A stretch of 55,883 nucleotides of DNA from Gammaproteobacteria bacterium (GTDB taxonomy: Bacteria > Pseudomonadota > Gammaproteobacteria > Magnimaribacterales > Magnimaribacteraceae). This document shows positions 1 through 8,612 of this stretch, in pieces; the first letter of the stretch is position 1, and every line of letters begins with the position of its first letter. A program made the position numbers and the translations under genes. The stretch covers positions 1 to 55,883 of the forward strand of contig SGZM01000005.1 of NCBI GenBank assembly GCA_004214065.1, in the 5' to 3' direction. The notes beneath the pieces are model-generated. The model was given only the letters and a program-made list of their open reading frames with translations. It was not told the DNA's origin and made no database searches.

Positions 1-104
1 GGGTCTTAAAGAGCCGTTCAAGACTAGGACGTTGATAGGCAGGGTGTGTAAGTGCTGCAAGGCATTGAGCTAACCTGTACTAATTGCTCGATCGGCTTGA
101 CCGT
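1..104 (+). rRNA. rrl: 23S ribosomal RNA, 3' end (partial)
   Basis: This is the last ~100 nt of a large-subunit rRNA gene, cut by the window start. The stretch around 32-57 (GTTGATAGGCAGGGTGTGTAA) and the following GAGCTAACC and GTACTAAT blocks are the highly conserved end of bacterial 23S rRNA. The closing segment GGCTTGACC near 94-102 corresponds to the strand that pairs with the 5' end of the molecule, so the mature 3' end is placed near 104. The exact end is approximate. Confidence 0.95.
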
Positions 105-164
105 ATTACATCAAGTAATTTCTTGATATAAGCTAAATTATTTTAGATTGAATTTATAAGTTTC

Positions 165-282
165 TGTCTGATGACAATAGCAAGAGTGAACCACCTGATA
201 CCTTTTCGAACTCAGAAGTGAAACCTCTTAGCGCCGATGGTAGTGTGGTTGCGACCATGTGAGAGTAGGACATCGTCAGACT
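165..282 (+). rRNA. rrf: 5S ribosomal RNA
   Basis: The segment carries the conserved 5S core CGAACTCAGAAGTGAAAC followed by AGCGCCGATGGTAGTGTGG. The ends pair with each other (GTCTGATGA near 166 with TCGTCAGAC near 273-281), forming helix I. Length about 118 nt, normal for 5S. It lies ~60 nt after the 23S end, as in a standard rrn operon, and no tRNA lies between or after them. Confidence 0.95.
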
Positions 283-290
283 TTTTTTTA

Positions 291-326
291 AAACCCTTCT
301 AATTTTTAATTAGGAGGGTTTTTTTC
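291..326 (+). terminator. Rho-independent terminator of the rRNA operon
   Basis: Arms 292-301 (AACCCTTCTA) and 311-320 (TAGGAGGGTT) form a hairpin with a 9-nt loop, followed by a run of T from 319 to 325. A second T-run sits directly after 5S at 282-289. The downstream minus-strand gene ends inside this hairpin (stop codon at 306-308), so the same element may also help end that transcript, although its T tract on that strand is short. Confidence 0.85.
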
Positions 327-1136
327 TGCCACTAATAATGCACCTAATGCTGAGGCATATTCACCATTCTTAGGAAAATGAGGAGTAAATCCAGTTATTA
401 ATGCAGCTTCTTCAAGAGAATTTCTGAGTCCACTAAATGAAGGAGATCTTCCGACTACAACTATTTGTTCAGCTTTAAACATCATTGCGACCGATGTAGC
501 TATCCTAGCAGCTGTTTGACCAACTAAATTTACAATCCCTGCAGCTATGTCCTCTTTAGAGAATTCTCCATCAACTTTTGAAACTTTGCCAAAATTTACA
601 GCAGTTGTTGTAGGAGGGAGTTGACCTATAGGGCCCGAGACTACGTCTTCAAGTATCAAGTCCACTTCACTTTCATTGCCTTTATCAGCTAGTAATGCTA
701 TTTCCTCGGGGTTATCAGTTCCTAACAAGAGTTTACTTAAACCGAGAACAGTACCACCCCCTACACCAGTCCCTGAACAATGCAAAAAATTTCCTTTATG
801 AGCATGAATGCATGCAGTACCTGATCCAGCACTTACAATTATTACTGATTCTTCTTTATCTAGTCCGGCAAGATTCATAGAACCTTCTCCTATTGCATCA
901 ATTTCATTTACATGGATTATGGGTGTGGAATCAATTGTATTTCCAAGTTCAAGATGCCTGCCTCCTGTAACTGCTAGAAATCCTTTGTTAGAATTAAAAT
1001 CGAAGTTAGGAAATAGATCTCTTACCCTAGCATGACTTATCTCATCGGAGCTTAAATCCATTGCATGGATTATTTTGTCCTCTTCCTTTCTAATTGTATC
1101 AGTTACAGTAATGCCAAAATCAGCTGAGATATTCAT
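306..1136 (-). CDS. coaW: Type II pantothenate kinase-like (Fumble family) protein
   Basis: Probable kinase phosphorylating pantothenate, the first step of coenzyme A synthesis, in the cytoplasm. The 276-residue protein begins with an ASKHA-type phosphate loop (ADFGITVTD, residues 5-13), has a TGGRHLEL segment near 57-64, a glycine-rich GTGVGGGTVLGLSKLL block near residues 122-137 typical of type II pantothenate kinases, and a second nucleotide-binding region (QIVVVGRSPSF) near the C terminus. The length matches the Staphylococcus CoaW type rather than bacterial CoaA. It is a single gene convergent with the rRNA operon, its stop lying inside the rRNA terminator. Family membership is seen in the motifs; substrate is inferred. 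Another ASKHA sugar or cofactor kinase is the main alternative. Confidence 0.72.
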   Translation of the reverse strand: MNISADFGITVTDTIRKEEDKIIHAMDLSSDEISHARVRDLFPNFDFNSNKGFLAVTGGRHLELGNTIDSTPIIHVNEIDAIGEGSMNLAGLDKEESVIIVSAGSGTACIHAHKGNFLHCSGTGVGGGTVLGLSKLLLGTDNPEEIALLADKGNESEVDLILEDVVSGPIGQLPPTTTAVNFGKVSKVDGEFSKEDIAAGIVNLVGQTAARIATSVAMMFKAEQIVVVGRSPSFSGLRNSLEEAALITGFTPHFPKNGEYASALGALLVAEKNPPN

Positions 1137-1205
1137 GAAGCTTTTATTTTTAATTAAGTTACTATTAGCAAGGTAATTATAAATGTTTATAAGGGGAGTT
1201 TGTAA

Positions 1206-1940
1206 ATGGATATAAGACAGATTGTAATGGTTTCAGAACTTCGTGATCCGATTGTTCAGGATCTTAGTAACCTTTTTGAGTTTGAAGTGGCTTTTAATGA
1301 TCCAGGAGTATCACATTTTGGATTAGAAAATGCGGTTATTCCAATTGGAACAGATTTTTTAGAAGTAGTTAGCCCAGTAGAAGAGAACACAACTGCCGGT
1401 AGATTCATCAAGAAACGTAACGGAGATGGTGGTTATATGGTTATCATTCAAGTAGATGACTTTGATTTATCAAAATCATTAGTTAAAGAGCATGGTATAG
1501 GAGTTGTATGGGAAACAGATCTGCCAGAAGCTAAGGCTATTCATCTTCATCCAAAAGAAATGGGAGGGGCAATTTTATCTCTAGATTGGATGAATCCAAA
1601 AGAAAGTTGGAAATGGGCAGGCCCTGATTGGAAAAATCATATTTCAGGTCATGTAAAAGCTATAGATGGGGTAGAGATACAATCCTCGGACCCTGAAGAT
1701 ATGTTTAAGAGTTGGTATAAAGTATTAGGAAATGTCTCTGCGGACCCAGAAAGCAGATCAATCCTACTAGATAATACATGGTTAAGGTTCGTTGAAGATT
1801 TAGATGGAAGAGGTGCAGGAGTATCGGCATTTAGTATAAAAGTAGATGAACCTAAAGCAATAACAGATAAGGCACGTAACCTAGGTTTCATCTATGATGG
1901 AGAGATAATAATTGGTGGAGTGAAATTTTATTTGGCATGA
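1206..1940 (+). CDS. VOC/glyoxalase-like domain protein
   Basis: A 244-residue protein of the vicinal-oxygen-chelate fold, most like the Glyoxalase_3-type group. The first half (residues 1-125) reads as one beta-alpha-beta-beta-beta module: an N-terminal IRQIVMVSEL strand, FGLENAVIPIGTDFLEVVSP, then GGYMVIIQVDD and an IHLHP segment. The second half repeats the pattern (GHVKAIDGVEIQSSDP... FSIKVDE). No signal peptide, so cytoplasmic. The start is well supported by a strong AAGGGGAG ribosome site at 1191-1198. Its stop overlaps the next start (ATGA, 1937-1940), implying translational coupling to the secreted protease. The substrate is unknown; the family includes lyases, dioxygenases and resistance proteins. 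Confidence 0.7.
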   Translation: MDIRQIVMVSELRDPIVQDLSNLFEFEVAFNDPGVSHFGLENAVIPIGTDFLEVVSPVEENTTAGRFIKKRNGDGGYMVIIQVDDFDLSKSLVKEHGIGVVWETDLPEAKAIHLHPKEMGGAILSLDWMNPKESWKWAGPDWKNHISGHVKAIDGVEIQSSDPEDMFKSWYKVLGNVSADPESRSILLDNTWLRFVEDLDGRGAGVSAFSIKVDEPKAITDKARNLGFIYDGEIIIGGVKFYLA

Positions 1941-4441
1941 AAAAAACCTATATTGTCCTTCTAATATTCTTATTTACATTAGTTTCTTGCGGCGGCGGAG
2001 GAGGTGGAAGTGATGCGACTCCAACTAATCCAACTGGAAGTTCAACACCCACTCCCACTCCTACACCCACTCCCACTCCTACACCCACTCCTGCTCCTAC
2101 ACCAACGCCTTCACCCGCTCCTAGTAGCAGCCTTCCGGTCTCTGGGGCTATTAATCTTACAAATGAATTTGAGCAGGATAAGATAACTTATGAGAATTCT
2201 GCAGAGTACATTGAGCAAGCAGGGTTAGCTCTAATAAATGCTTCATCGGCTTATGCAAGAGGTGCTACTGGTCAGGGAGCACTTATAGGAATCATGGACT
2301 CTGGAGTGGATGATTCTCATCAAGAGTTAGATGGAATGAATAAATTAACTTCTGATAGTTATTTGGTTTATTCAGATAGAAGTCCTACAACAGAAGAAAA
2401 AAGGCATGGCACTCATGTTTCAGCTATCGCACTTGGCGAGAGAGATGGTTCGGGAATGCATGGTGTTGCTTTTGATGCTCAACTTTTCTTTATCTCCATA
2501 AAATTAGGTACTGCAGGAGAAGACTACGAACCAGCCCAAATAGATTCAACAGTTGATTATACGGGAGTAGATGATAGCTGGTCTCAATTAGAAAATTATT
2601 TTGTTGAAAGAGGTGTCACTGTAGTAAACGGAAGCTTTGGGTATCAGGGCAATATAAATGACTATACCGAAGAAAATCTGAGGTACGCATTTCCTAAAAC
2701 AATTGAAGTTCTGGCACAGGCTGGGACCCCAGATGCAGATAAAACTCTATTTATCTGGTCTGCAGGAAATGGAGGAGGTTATGCCGATCAGGGAGTAGAT
2801 TATTCAAGCCCAGAAGTTTTTGGTGGGTTGCCTTATTTAGTGACTGAGTTAAGAAATAATAGTGCTGCAGTTGTATCTGTAGATGCTAATGGAGAAATAA
2901 GTAGCTTTTCAAATAGATGTGGAGTTGCGAAAGATTACTGTATAGCTGCTCCCGGAAGGTCTATAACGAGTGCTTATGCTCAAGATGCTCCAGATTATAA
3001 TTATTACGCAGAATACAGCGGAACTTCCATGGCAGCTCCGCATGTATCAGGAGGCCTAGCTTTATTGGTGGATTATTTTGATGGTCAACTAGGTAATACA
3101 GAAATTTTGCAAAGACTTTTCTTAACAGCTGATAAATCTGGAATTTATGCTGATGCAGATATTTATGGTCAAGGCTTAATGGATTTAGACGAAGCAACCA
3201 AGCCTCAAGGCACCACTATGATAGCTACTTTTGGGGATGCTATTACAAATTTAACCTTAACAGAAGGAGCTACTAAGATATTTTCTCTAGGCCCCGCATT
3301 TGGAGGGAGTATTGGCGATTTCATGCAAAATGCAAAGTTAATTGTAATTGATGAATTGGGAGCACCTTTTAGCAAAGAACTAGGATCAAAATCATTCTCT
3401 AATCTATACTCTCCGAATTGGCTTGCCTCTAATCAATCTTTTATAAAAAGAAAATTGAAAAGAAGAGAAATTAATACTTCTCAAGGATCAAGACTCACTT
3501 TGGGTATCAATGAAAGACTTTCTTTTGAGGAATATGGACTTTCTTTGTGGGCAGATAATGAAAAGAGTTTAAATTACTTTTCTTTACTTCATCCAATTTC
3601 AAGAAATAATCTTCTATTTGTTGGAAAGGGATATAGCCCAAATTTATATTTTGGAAACGAATCAGAGGCAACATTTACACAAAATAAAAGTTTAGGATAT
3701 TACGGATCTCCTTATTTAGACCTCGCTTATAATGGCTCTTTTCTTGGATATAGAAACCTTGTCTCCTCAAAAAATGAAATAACTTTAGCTCTATTTTCGG
3801 GAACGCATAGAGAAAACAATAACTACTTGATCAAATCAAAAGGTTCAAAGGGTTTAATAGCTGAATATAGATCTAGATATGATAAAACTTCTATATCTTT
3901 TCAAGGTGGAGTGACAAATGAAGCTGAGAGTCTTTTAGGGTCATCTTTGTCAGGAGCTTTTGGTCTCAAATCAAGTAAAACTTATTTTGGAGGTATAGAG
4001 TTGATGCGACTCAATGGCGCTATAGAGACTAAAGGTTCTATATTTATTGGAAAGAGCAATCCATCTTTTGAAAATAAAAGCTTGATCACTTCAATGGATA
4101 ACTTAATTTCAACTTCTTTAAATATCGGAATCTATAAAAGAGGATTCTTAAGGGCTAATGATTATTTTGGTTTTAGGATAGATCAGCCCTTGAAAGTAGA
4201 AGAGTCTGGAGTAGAGCTATTGCTGCCTTATAGAAGGAATAAGAATAAAGAAATTCAGTTTGAAACAATGGATTTTGATTTGTCACCTAAATACAGAGAA
4301 TTAAACTCTGAATTTATTTATGAGCTCAGTACTAATCGATTAGATTTCTTTGGACGCATGGGATTATCTAGAAATCAGGGACATCAGGAGTCTGATTTAG
4401 AGCCTTATTTTATGATTGATATGGAATTAAGGATAGATTAA
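1937..4441 (+). CDS. Subtilisin-like (S8) serine protease, lipoprotein with beta-rich C-terminal half
   Basis: A secreted or surface protease of 834 residues. Residues 1-18 are a lipoprotein signal peptide with lipobox LVSC (Cys18), followed by six glycines and a Thr-Pro repeat linker (residues ~37-60). The S8 domain spans about 85-410 with the catalytic triad Asp121 (IMDSGV), His157 (HGTH) and Ser364 ([10 protein letters not shown]) and oxyanion Asn278 (SAGNGG), so it should be active. Residues ~420-834 are rich in alternating hydrophobic/polar strands, Ser, Tyr and Gly, as in autotransporter-type barrels, but the end (MELRID) lacks the classical terminal Phe. Start fixed by coupling to the VOC gene. 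Its last codon overlaps the convergent ferritin-like gene by 4 bp. Protease identity is firm; passenger-barrel architecture is inferred. Confidence 0.87.
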   Translation: MKKTYIVLLIFLFTLVSCGGGGGGSDATPTNPTGSSTPTPTPTPTPTPTPTPAPTPTPSPAPSSSLPVSGAINLTNEFEQDKITYENSAEYIEQAGLALINASSAYARGATGQGALIGIMDSGVDDSHQELDGMNKLTSDSYLVYSDRSPTTEEKRHGTHVSAIALGERDGSGMHGVAFDAQLFFISIKLGTAGEDYEPAQIDSTVDYTGVDDSWSQLENYFVERGVTVVNGSFGYQGNINDYTEENLRYAFPKTIEVLAQAGTPDADKTLFIWSAGNGGGYADQGVDYSSPEVFGGLPYLVTELRNNSAAVVSVDANGEISSFSNRCGVAKDYCIAAPGRSITSAYAQDAPDYNYYAEYSGTSMAAPHVSGGLALLVDYFDGQLGNTEILQRLFLTADKSGIYADADIYGQGLMDLDEATKPQGTTMIATFGDAITNLTLTEGATKIFSLGPAFGGSIGDFMQNAKLIVIDELGAPFSKELGSKSFSNLYSPNWLASNQSFIKRKLKRREINTSQGSRLTLGINERLSFEEYGLSLWADNEKSLNYFSLLHPISRNNLLFVGKGYSPNLYFGNESEATFTQNKSLGYYGSPYLDLAYNGSFLGYRNLVSSKNEITLALFSGTHRENNNYLIKSKGSKGLIAEYRSRYDKTSISFQGGVTNEAESLLGSSLSGAFGLKSSKTYFGGIELMRLNGAIETKGSIFIGKSNPSFENKSLITSMDNLISTSLNIGIYKRGFLRANDYFGFRIDQPLKVEESGVELLLPYRRNKNKEIQFETMDFDLSPKYRELNSEFIYELSTNRLDFFGRMGLSRNQGHQESDLEPYFMIDMELRID
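2045..2098 (+). repeat. 18-bp tandem repeat coding Thr-Pro linker
   Basis: Three head-to-tail copies of an 18-bp unit (ACACCCACTCCCACTCCT at 2045-2062 and 2063-2080, a diverged third copy at 2081-2098) encode Thr-Pro repeats in the S8 protease linker, followed by a decayed Thr/Ser/Ala-Pro tail to about 2123. Unit length is a multiple of three, so copy-number change would alter linker length without breaking frame. Confidence 0.9.
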
Positions 4442-5577
4442 AACAGGCCTTGTGCGGCATGTGCAGCCAATTCTTTATCTGATTGTTGATCTATTTCTTT
4501 TGAAGACTCTAAAGGTTTGTTAAGTTCAGCCCAGTCAATCTCAAATTCACTATCTGCGTCCATATAAGACGTTAGATTAAGCTTTTCATAAAGCGGTAAC
4601 ACTTTATCAGTCAGAAGCCCAATTCTCTTAAGGTTAGGCATAACTCTACTGAATAAGAGATTTGTGAACATGTCTTGAGTCTCATTACTAATCAACATTT
4701 CTCTTATTTCTTCTTCGCTTATATTGAACCATCTTGCAGGTAACTCAGTATTTATAATTCTGTCTCTCATTACAACGCAAGCCTCATAAGCAAACATTGC
4801 CCTATCTTCTACTTCTTCTTCGGTGAGAGTGTTTAAAAATTCTTCCAAATAATTAACTCCAAAAGTAACATGTCTCGCTTCATCTCTGATCACATAATGT
4901 ACAAGCTGTCTTAGAAGTGCACAGTTAGAGGTTTCTTTAGTTGTTTGAAATGCTGCAAGAGCGAGCCCTTCAATGATAATCTGCATACCTATAAACTTTA
5001 AATCCCATCTTGGGTCTGAAAGAATTTTGTCGATTAAAGATTTAAGATTCTTGTTTATCGGGTATTCAATTCCGGATACCTCTTTTAAATATCTTGCGAA
5101 AACTTCTACATGTCTCGCTTCATCAAAAGTTTGAGAAGCTGCATATAATTTTGCCTGATATGTTGGAGCACAAGAGACAAGTTGTGATGCAACCAATAAT
5201 GCACCTTGTTCGCCATGAAGAAATTGACTTAAAGACCATGCGGTGTCATGACGCATGTATTCTATGCGCTCTTCTTCAGGTAGGGCAGCGAGAGGGCCTT
5301 CCATCCTAGCTATTAGTTCAGCTTTCACGGGAGCTTCACCTTTTTTTATAGCCTTAGACCAATCTAAATCAATGGAACCATCCCAATTAAGTTTTTTACC
5401 TAATTCGTAGAGCTTTTTGATGCGGGTATCAGCATCAGTGTAATCCCAGTTGTAGTGACCAATTAATGGTGTATTAAATATTTCTACAACATCTTCAATA
5501 TTTTCTTCACTAAAATCTGCAGGAAGATCAAATTCTCTAGGATCTACGGGAGGATTATCTACAACTTTTATTTTCAT
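4438..5577 (-). CDS. Ferritin-like diiron protein (paralogue 1)
   Basis: A 379-residue, apparently soluble four-helix diiron protein. It carries four carboxylate/His motifs typical of ferritin-like oxygenases and R2-like proteins: Glu123 (HGEQGA), Glu153/His156 (FDEARHVEVF), Glu203 (IIEGLA) and Glu233/His236 (RDEARHVTFG). The DEARH spacing resembles AurF-type N-oxygenases more than ferritins or ribonucleotide reductase R2; the R2 radical tyrosine context is not recognised. It is the second gene of a tandem pair, 5 bp after its paralogue, and lies downstream of the CobS/CobT-like genes on the same strand. Compared with the paralogue, the segment at residues 77-110 differs most. Substrate unknown; diiron chemistry is inferred from conserved ligands. 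Confidence 0.75.
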   Translation of the reverse strand: MKIKVVDNPPVDPREFDLPADFSEENIEDVVEIFNTPLIGHYNWDYTDADTRIKKLYELGKKLNWDGSIDLDWSKAIKKGEAPVKAELIARMEGPLAALPEEERIEYMRHDTAWSLSQFLHGEQGALLVASQLVSCAPTYQAKLYAASQTFDEARHVEVFARYLKEVSGIEYPINKNLKSLIDKILSDPRWDLKFIGMQIIIEGLALAAFQTTKETSNCALLRQLVHYVIRDEARHVTFGVNYLEEFLNTLTEEEVEDRAMFAYEACVVMRDRIINTELPARWFNISEEEIREMLISNETQDMFTNLLFSRVMPNLKRIGLLTDKVLPLYEKLNLTSYMDADSEFEIDWAELNKPLESSKEIDQQSDKELAAHAAQGLF

Positions 5578-5582
5578 ATTTT

Positions 5583-6686
5583 TTAGGCAGTTTTAGATGA
5601 GTAATCTAGAGGCTGTGATAGTTCATCCCAGTCTATATTTCCGTGGTCTTCTAGATCTTGAAACTGCAGAATATCCATTTCCTCATATTTTTCGATAGTC
5701 TTTTCAGTAAGTAGACCAATTCTCTTTAAATTAGGCATAATTTTTGAGAAAAGTAGATTATTAAATAACCTGGCATTCTCAGACTGATTTAAAACTTCTT
5801 GAGCTTCTTCGGCATTCCATCCATAGTGTTTCATCACATTGTCTGAACCGAATCTATTTCTCATTACCACACAGGCTTCGTAAGCAAATTCAGCTCTATC
5901 TTCTTTTTCTTCATCTGAAAGGGTGGCAACAAATTCTTCTAGGTAGTTGACACCAAAAGTCACATGTCTTGCTTCATCTCTAATAACTAAGTAAAAAATA
6001 TCTTTCAGCAATGGATCCATAGCCGCAGCTCTTTGTCTTTCAAAAGCTGCAAGGGCAAGTCCTTCAATAATAATCTGCATACCTATAAATTTTAAATCCC
6101 ACCTTGGATCTGAAAGGATCTTATCGAGGAGTGCTTTTAGGCCTGGCATGACAGGATAATTCCATCCTATTCTTTCCTGTAAATACTTATTAAAAACTTC
6201 CACATGTCTTGCTTCATCAAAAGTCTGAGAGGCTGCATATAATTTTGCATTGTAAGTAGGAGCGCATGATACTAGTTGTGAAGCGACCAGTAGCGCTCCC
6301 TGTTCACCATGTACTATTTGGCTTAATCCACTAGCTAACAAGTGCCATGAACATTCAATTTTTTTCTCTTCAGAGAGGTCATCATAAGGTTTGAAGCCAG
6401 ACAATTGTTGTATTTCAGGATTAGTTGCCCAGTCATTTAATGAATAAGGTTCTTTGGACCAATCTAAGTCTAAAGTTGCATTCCAGTTTAGTTTTTTACC
6501 GAGCTCATATAGTTTTTTTAATCTGTTATCGGCATCTGTATAGTCCCAATTATAAGATCCTGTAAGAGGCGTCTGGAAGATCTCTACTATGTCTTCAATA
6601 TCTTGTGGTTCAAGTTTACTTTCAAGATCATCCTTATCGAAATAAGTAAGACCAGTCGGACAGTTTTCTACTACTTTTATTTTCAT
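5583..6686 (-). CDS. Ferritin-like diiron protein (paralogue 2)
   Basis: A 367-residue paralogue of the following gene, sharing the same start (MKIKVV), the LLVASQLVSCAPTY block, and the same predicted diiron ligands: Glu128, Glu158/His161, Glu208 and Glu238/His241. The shared MPNLKRIGLLT segment near the C terminus shows that similarity runs the full length, so this is a tandem duplication rather than shared domains. A TTAGGAAT ribosome-site-like sequence lies about 10 nt before the ATG. First gene of the pair; whether it is co-transcribed with the cobT-like gene 161 bp upstream is unclear, as no strong terminator is visible in between. Probable oxygenase or oxidase of unknown substrate; the pair may form a heterodimer. 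Confidence 0.75.
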   Translation of the reverse strand: MKIKVVENCPTGLTYFDKDDLESKLEPQDIEDIVEIFQTPLTGSYNWDYTDADNRLKKLYELGKKLNWNATLDLDWSKEPYSLNDWATNPEIQQLSGFKPYDDLSEEKKIECSWHLLASGLSQIVHGEQGALLVASQLVSCAPTYNAKLYAASQTFDEARHVEVFNKYLQERIGWNYPVMPGLKALLDKILSDPRWDLKFIGMQIIIEGLALAAFERQRAAAMDPLLKDIFYLVIRDEARHVTFGVNYLEEFVATLSDEEKEDRAEFAYEACVVMRNRFGSDNVMKHYGWNAEEAQEVLNQSENARLFNNLLFSKIMPNLKRIGLLTEKTIEKYEEMDILQFQDLEDHGNIDWDELSQPLDYSSKTA

Positions 6687-6847
6687 GAATAATTCCTAAT
6701 TTGCGTACATATTACCTTAAATTTGCTACAACTAGTTATTTATAACTTAAAAAAGCTAAGCTCTATTTGCTTCTAAATATCTCTATACATTTTAATATCA
6801 AATGGAACTCTTGCACTAATGACAAATGATTGCTGGTAAAAGACTTA
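6687..6847. other. Intergenic region between cobT-like and ferritin-like genes
   Basis: A 161-bp AT-rich spacer. It holds a short inverted repeat AGTTAT-TT-ATAACT (6733-6746) and a TAATAT hexamer on the minus strand near 6708-6713 that could be a -10 box for the ferritin-like pair, but no convincing -35 box. No strong terminator for the upstream cobT-like gene, tRNA or small ORF is visible. Confidence 0.4.
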
Positions 6848-8605
6848 TCAGTCTACTTTAAACAGATCTGTTAGTTGTTCTAGCATTGCGCCACCTAATT
6901 CTTCTGCCCTATGAATAGTAACTGCATTTTTATAATAACGTGTTACATCATGACCAATACCTATGGCTATCAAATTAATATCTGATTTTGTTTCAATAGA
7001 ATGTATTACTTGTCTTAAATGAAGGTCTAAGAAGTTAGTTGGGTTAGTTGATAAAGTACTATCATCTACTGGAGCACCATCCGAAATAACCATGAGTATC
7101 TTTCTTTGTTCTGATCTTCTGGCAAGTCTATCATGGGCCCAAATTAGAGCCTCTCCATCAACATTTTCTTTTAACAGTCCTTCTCTTAACATAAGTCCAA
7201 AGTTCTTTTGGCCTCTTCTCCAAGGTGTATCTGCAGATTTGAAAATTATGTGTCTAATGTCATTTAGTCTTCCAGGATTTTCAGGCTTACCATCCTCCAT
7301 CCACATTTTTCTACTTTCTCCACCTTTCCATTGCTTGGTTGTAAAACCTAGAACTTCGGTTTTTACATTACAGCGTTCTAGAGTAGTGCTGATAATATCT
7401 GCACATATTGCAGCTACTGTCATTGACCTTCCTCTCATGGATCCAGAGCTATCGACTAATATAGAGACACTGGTATCTCTAAATTCTGTATCTTTCTCTA
7501 CTTTGTAAGTAAGAGCGGTCAGAGGATCGGTGATAATTTTATGTAAACGAGCAGAATCCAACATACCCTCTTCTTTATTAAATTCCCAGGATCTATTTTG
7601 TTGAGCCATTAAGAATCTTTGCAGCCTATGAGCTAATTTTGATATTGTGGCTTTACTAGGACCCATGAGTTGATCAAGATGTTTTCTTAACCTTTGAAGC
7701 TCTTCAGGACTACATAAATCCTCGGCCTTAATCTCTTCATCAAAACTTCTTGTATAAACCTTATAGGTGAAGTTTGTAGTTTGCCCTACAAGCGATTCTA
7801 GCCATGACTGATTGGTCATAATCTCTTGATTTTCATCTACAATTGCATCTTCATCTACATCACCTGAATCTCCTTCAGTCTCTTCTGTTCCTTCTTGATT
7901 ATCTTGTTCAGGTGAACTTTCTGATTCTTGAGACTCATCGTCTTCTCCGTTTTCCGAGGCTGATTCTTCTTCTTGCTCAGTCTCATCTTCTAAATCGTTA
8001 TCTTCGGATTCATTTTGTTCATCATCTATATTTAGATTTTTTAAAAAATCTTCTGAAACTTCTTGAAACTTAGACTGATCGTCGAGAGATTCTCTTAATT
8101 TTTGTTTTAACTCTTCCTCTTGATTATCAAAAAGTTTTCCCCAATGCTTCAGGAATAGACTAGATTTTTTAGTTTCATTTTCAGGAAGACATAAATCTCT
8201 TAACCAAGTTTCTAGCGCTATCTCTAGATGATCTTCTTGATCTTCAAGACTTTCATATAATTTACATTTTTCTTTGTATTTAGAAGTGATGTTTGTAGCT
8301 ACTCCTGGATAGTTCAATGATCCAAGTATTTCTACCCGAGCATCCTCCATGACTCTCATTAATGAATTAACCTTTTCGGTACCTGAATTAATTCTAATAG
8401 TTTTGTCTCTGTACTTCTCCACGCAAGCTAGAGCATCTGCTTTCCCTCTATAGGATGATAATTCTTGTAAAGATTTTGGTGGATTAGGTAGAGAGGAACC
8501 TATACCGCCAAAATTTATTTCAATTTCAGGATTACCTGAAATAGCTCTTGTTGCAGCTGAGACAGCTTCTTTTATGGTCTCTGGCTGCGAATTTTTTTGG
8601 GCCAT
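6848..8605 (-). CDS. cobT: CobT-like von Willebrand A domain protein
   Basis: A 585-residue homologue of the CobT subunit of aerobic cobaltochelatase. The N-terminal ~190 residues match the CobT N-terminal region; residues ~190-265 are an extreme Glu/Asp/Ser/Gln-rich acidic linker; the C-terminal third is a VWA domain with an intact MIDAS motif (VDSSGSM, about residue 383) and a later [11 protein letters not shown] segment. In aerobic B12 synthesis CobS and CobT form the ATPase/chaperone part that drives CobN to insert cobalt into hydrogenobyrinate diamide. No cobN or other corrin gene is in this window. It follows the cobS-like gene by 7 bp, a clear pair. Function here could be metal insertion into another protein; the symbol denotes family only. 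Confidence 0.78.
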   Translation of the reverse strand: MAQKNSQPETIKEAVSAATRAISGNPEIEINFGGIGSSLPNPPKSLQELSSYRGKADALACVEKYRDKTIRINSGTEKVNSLMRVMEDARVEILGSLNYPGVATNITSKYKEKCKLYESLEDQEDHLEIALETWLRDLCLPENETKKSSLFLKHWGKLFDNQEEELKQKLRESLDDQSKFQEVSEDFLKNLNIDDEQNESEDNDLEDETEQEEESASENGEDDESQESESSPEQDNQEGTEETEGDSGDVDEDAIVDENQEIMTNQSWLESLVGQTTNFTYKVYTRSFDEEIKAEDLCSPEELQRLRKHLDQLMGPSKATISKLAHRLQRFLMAQQNRSWEFNKEEGMLDSARLHKIITDPLTALTYKVEKDTEFRDTSVSILVDSSGSMRGRSMTVAAICADIISTTLERCNVKTEVLGFTTKQWKGGESRKMWMEDGKPENPGRLNDIRHIIFKSADTPWRRGQKNFGLMLREGLLKENVDGEALIWAHDRLARRSEQRKILMVISDGAPVDDSTLSTNPTNFLDLHLRQVIHSIETKSDINLIAIGIGHDVTRYYKNAVTIHRAEELGGAMLEQLTDLFKVD

Positions 8606-8612
8606 TTGCTAA

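Noticed and set aside
7870-8030. Highly repetitive acidic tract in the cobT-like gene, possibly a frame error or foreign insert.
   Set aside because: The frame is open throughout and an acidic linker at this place is normal for CobT proteins.
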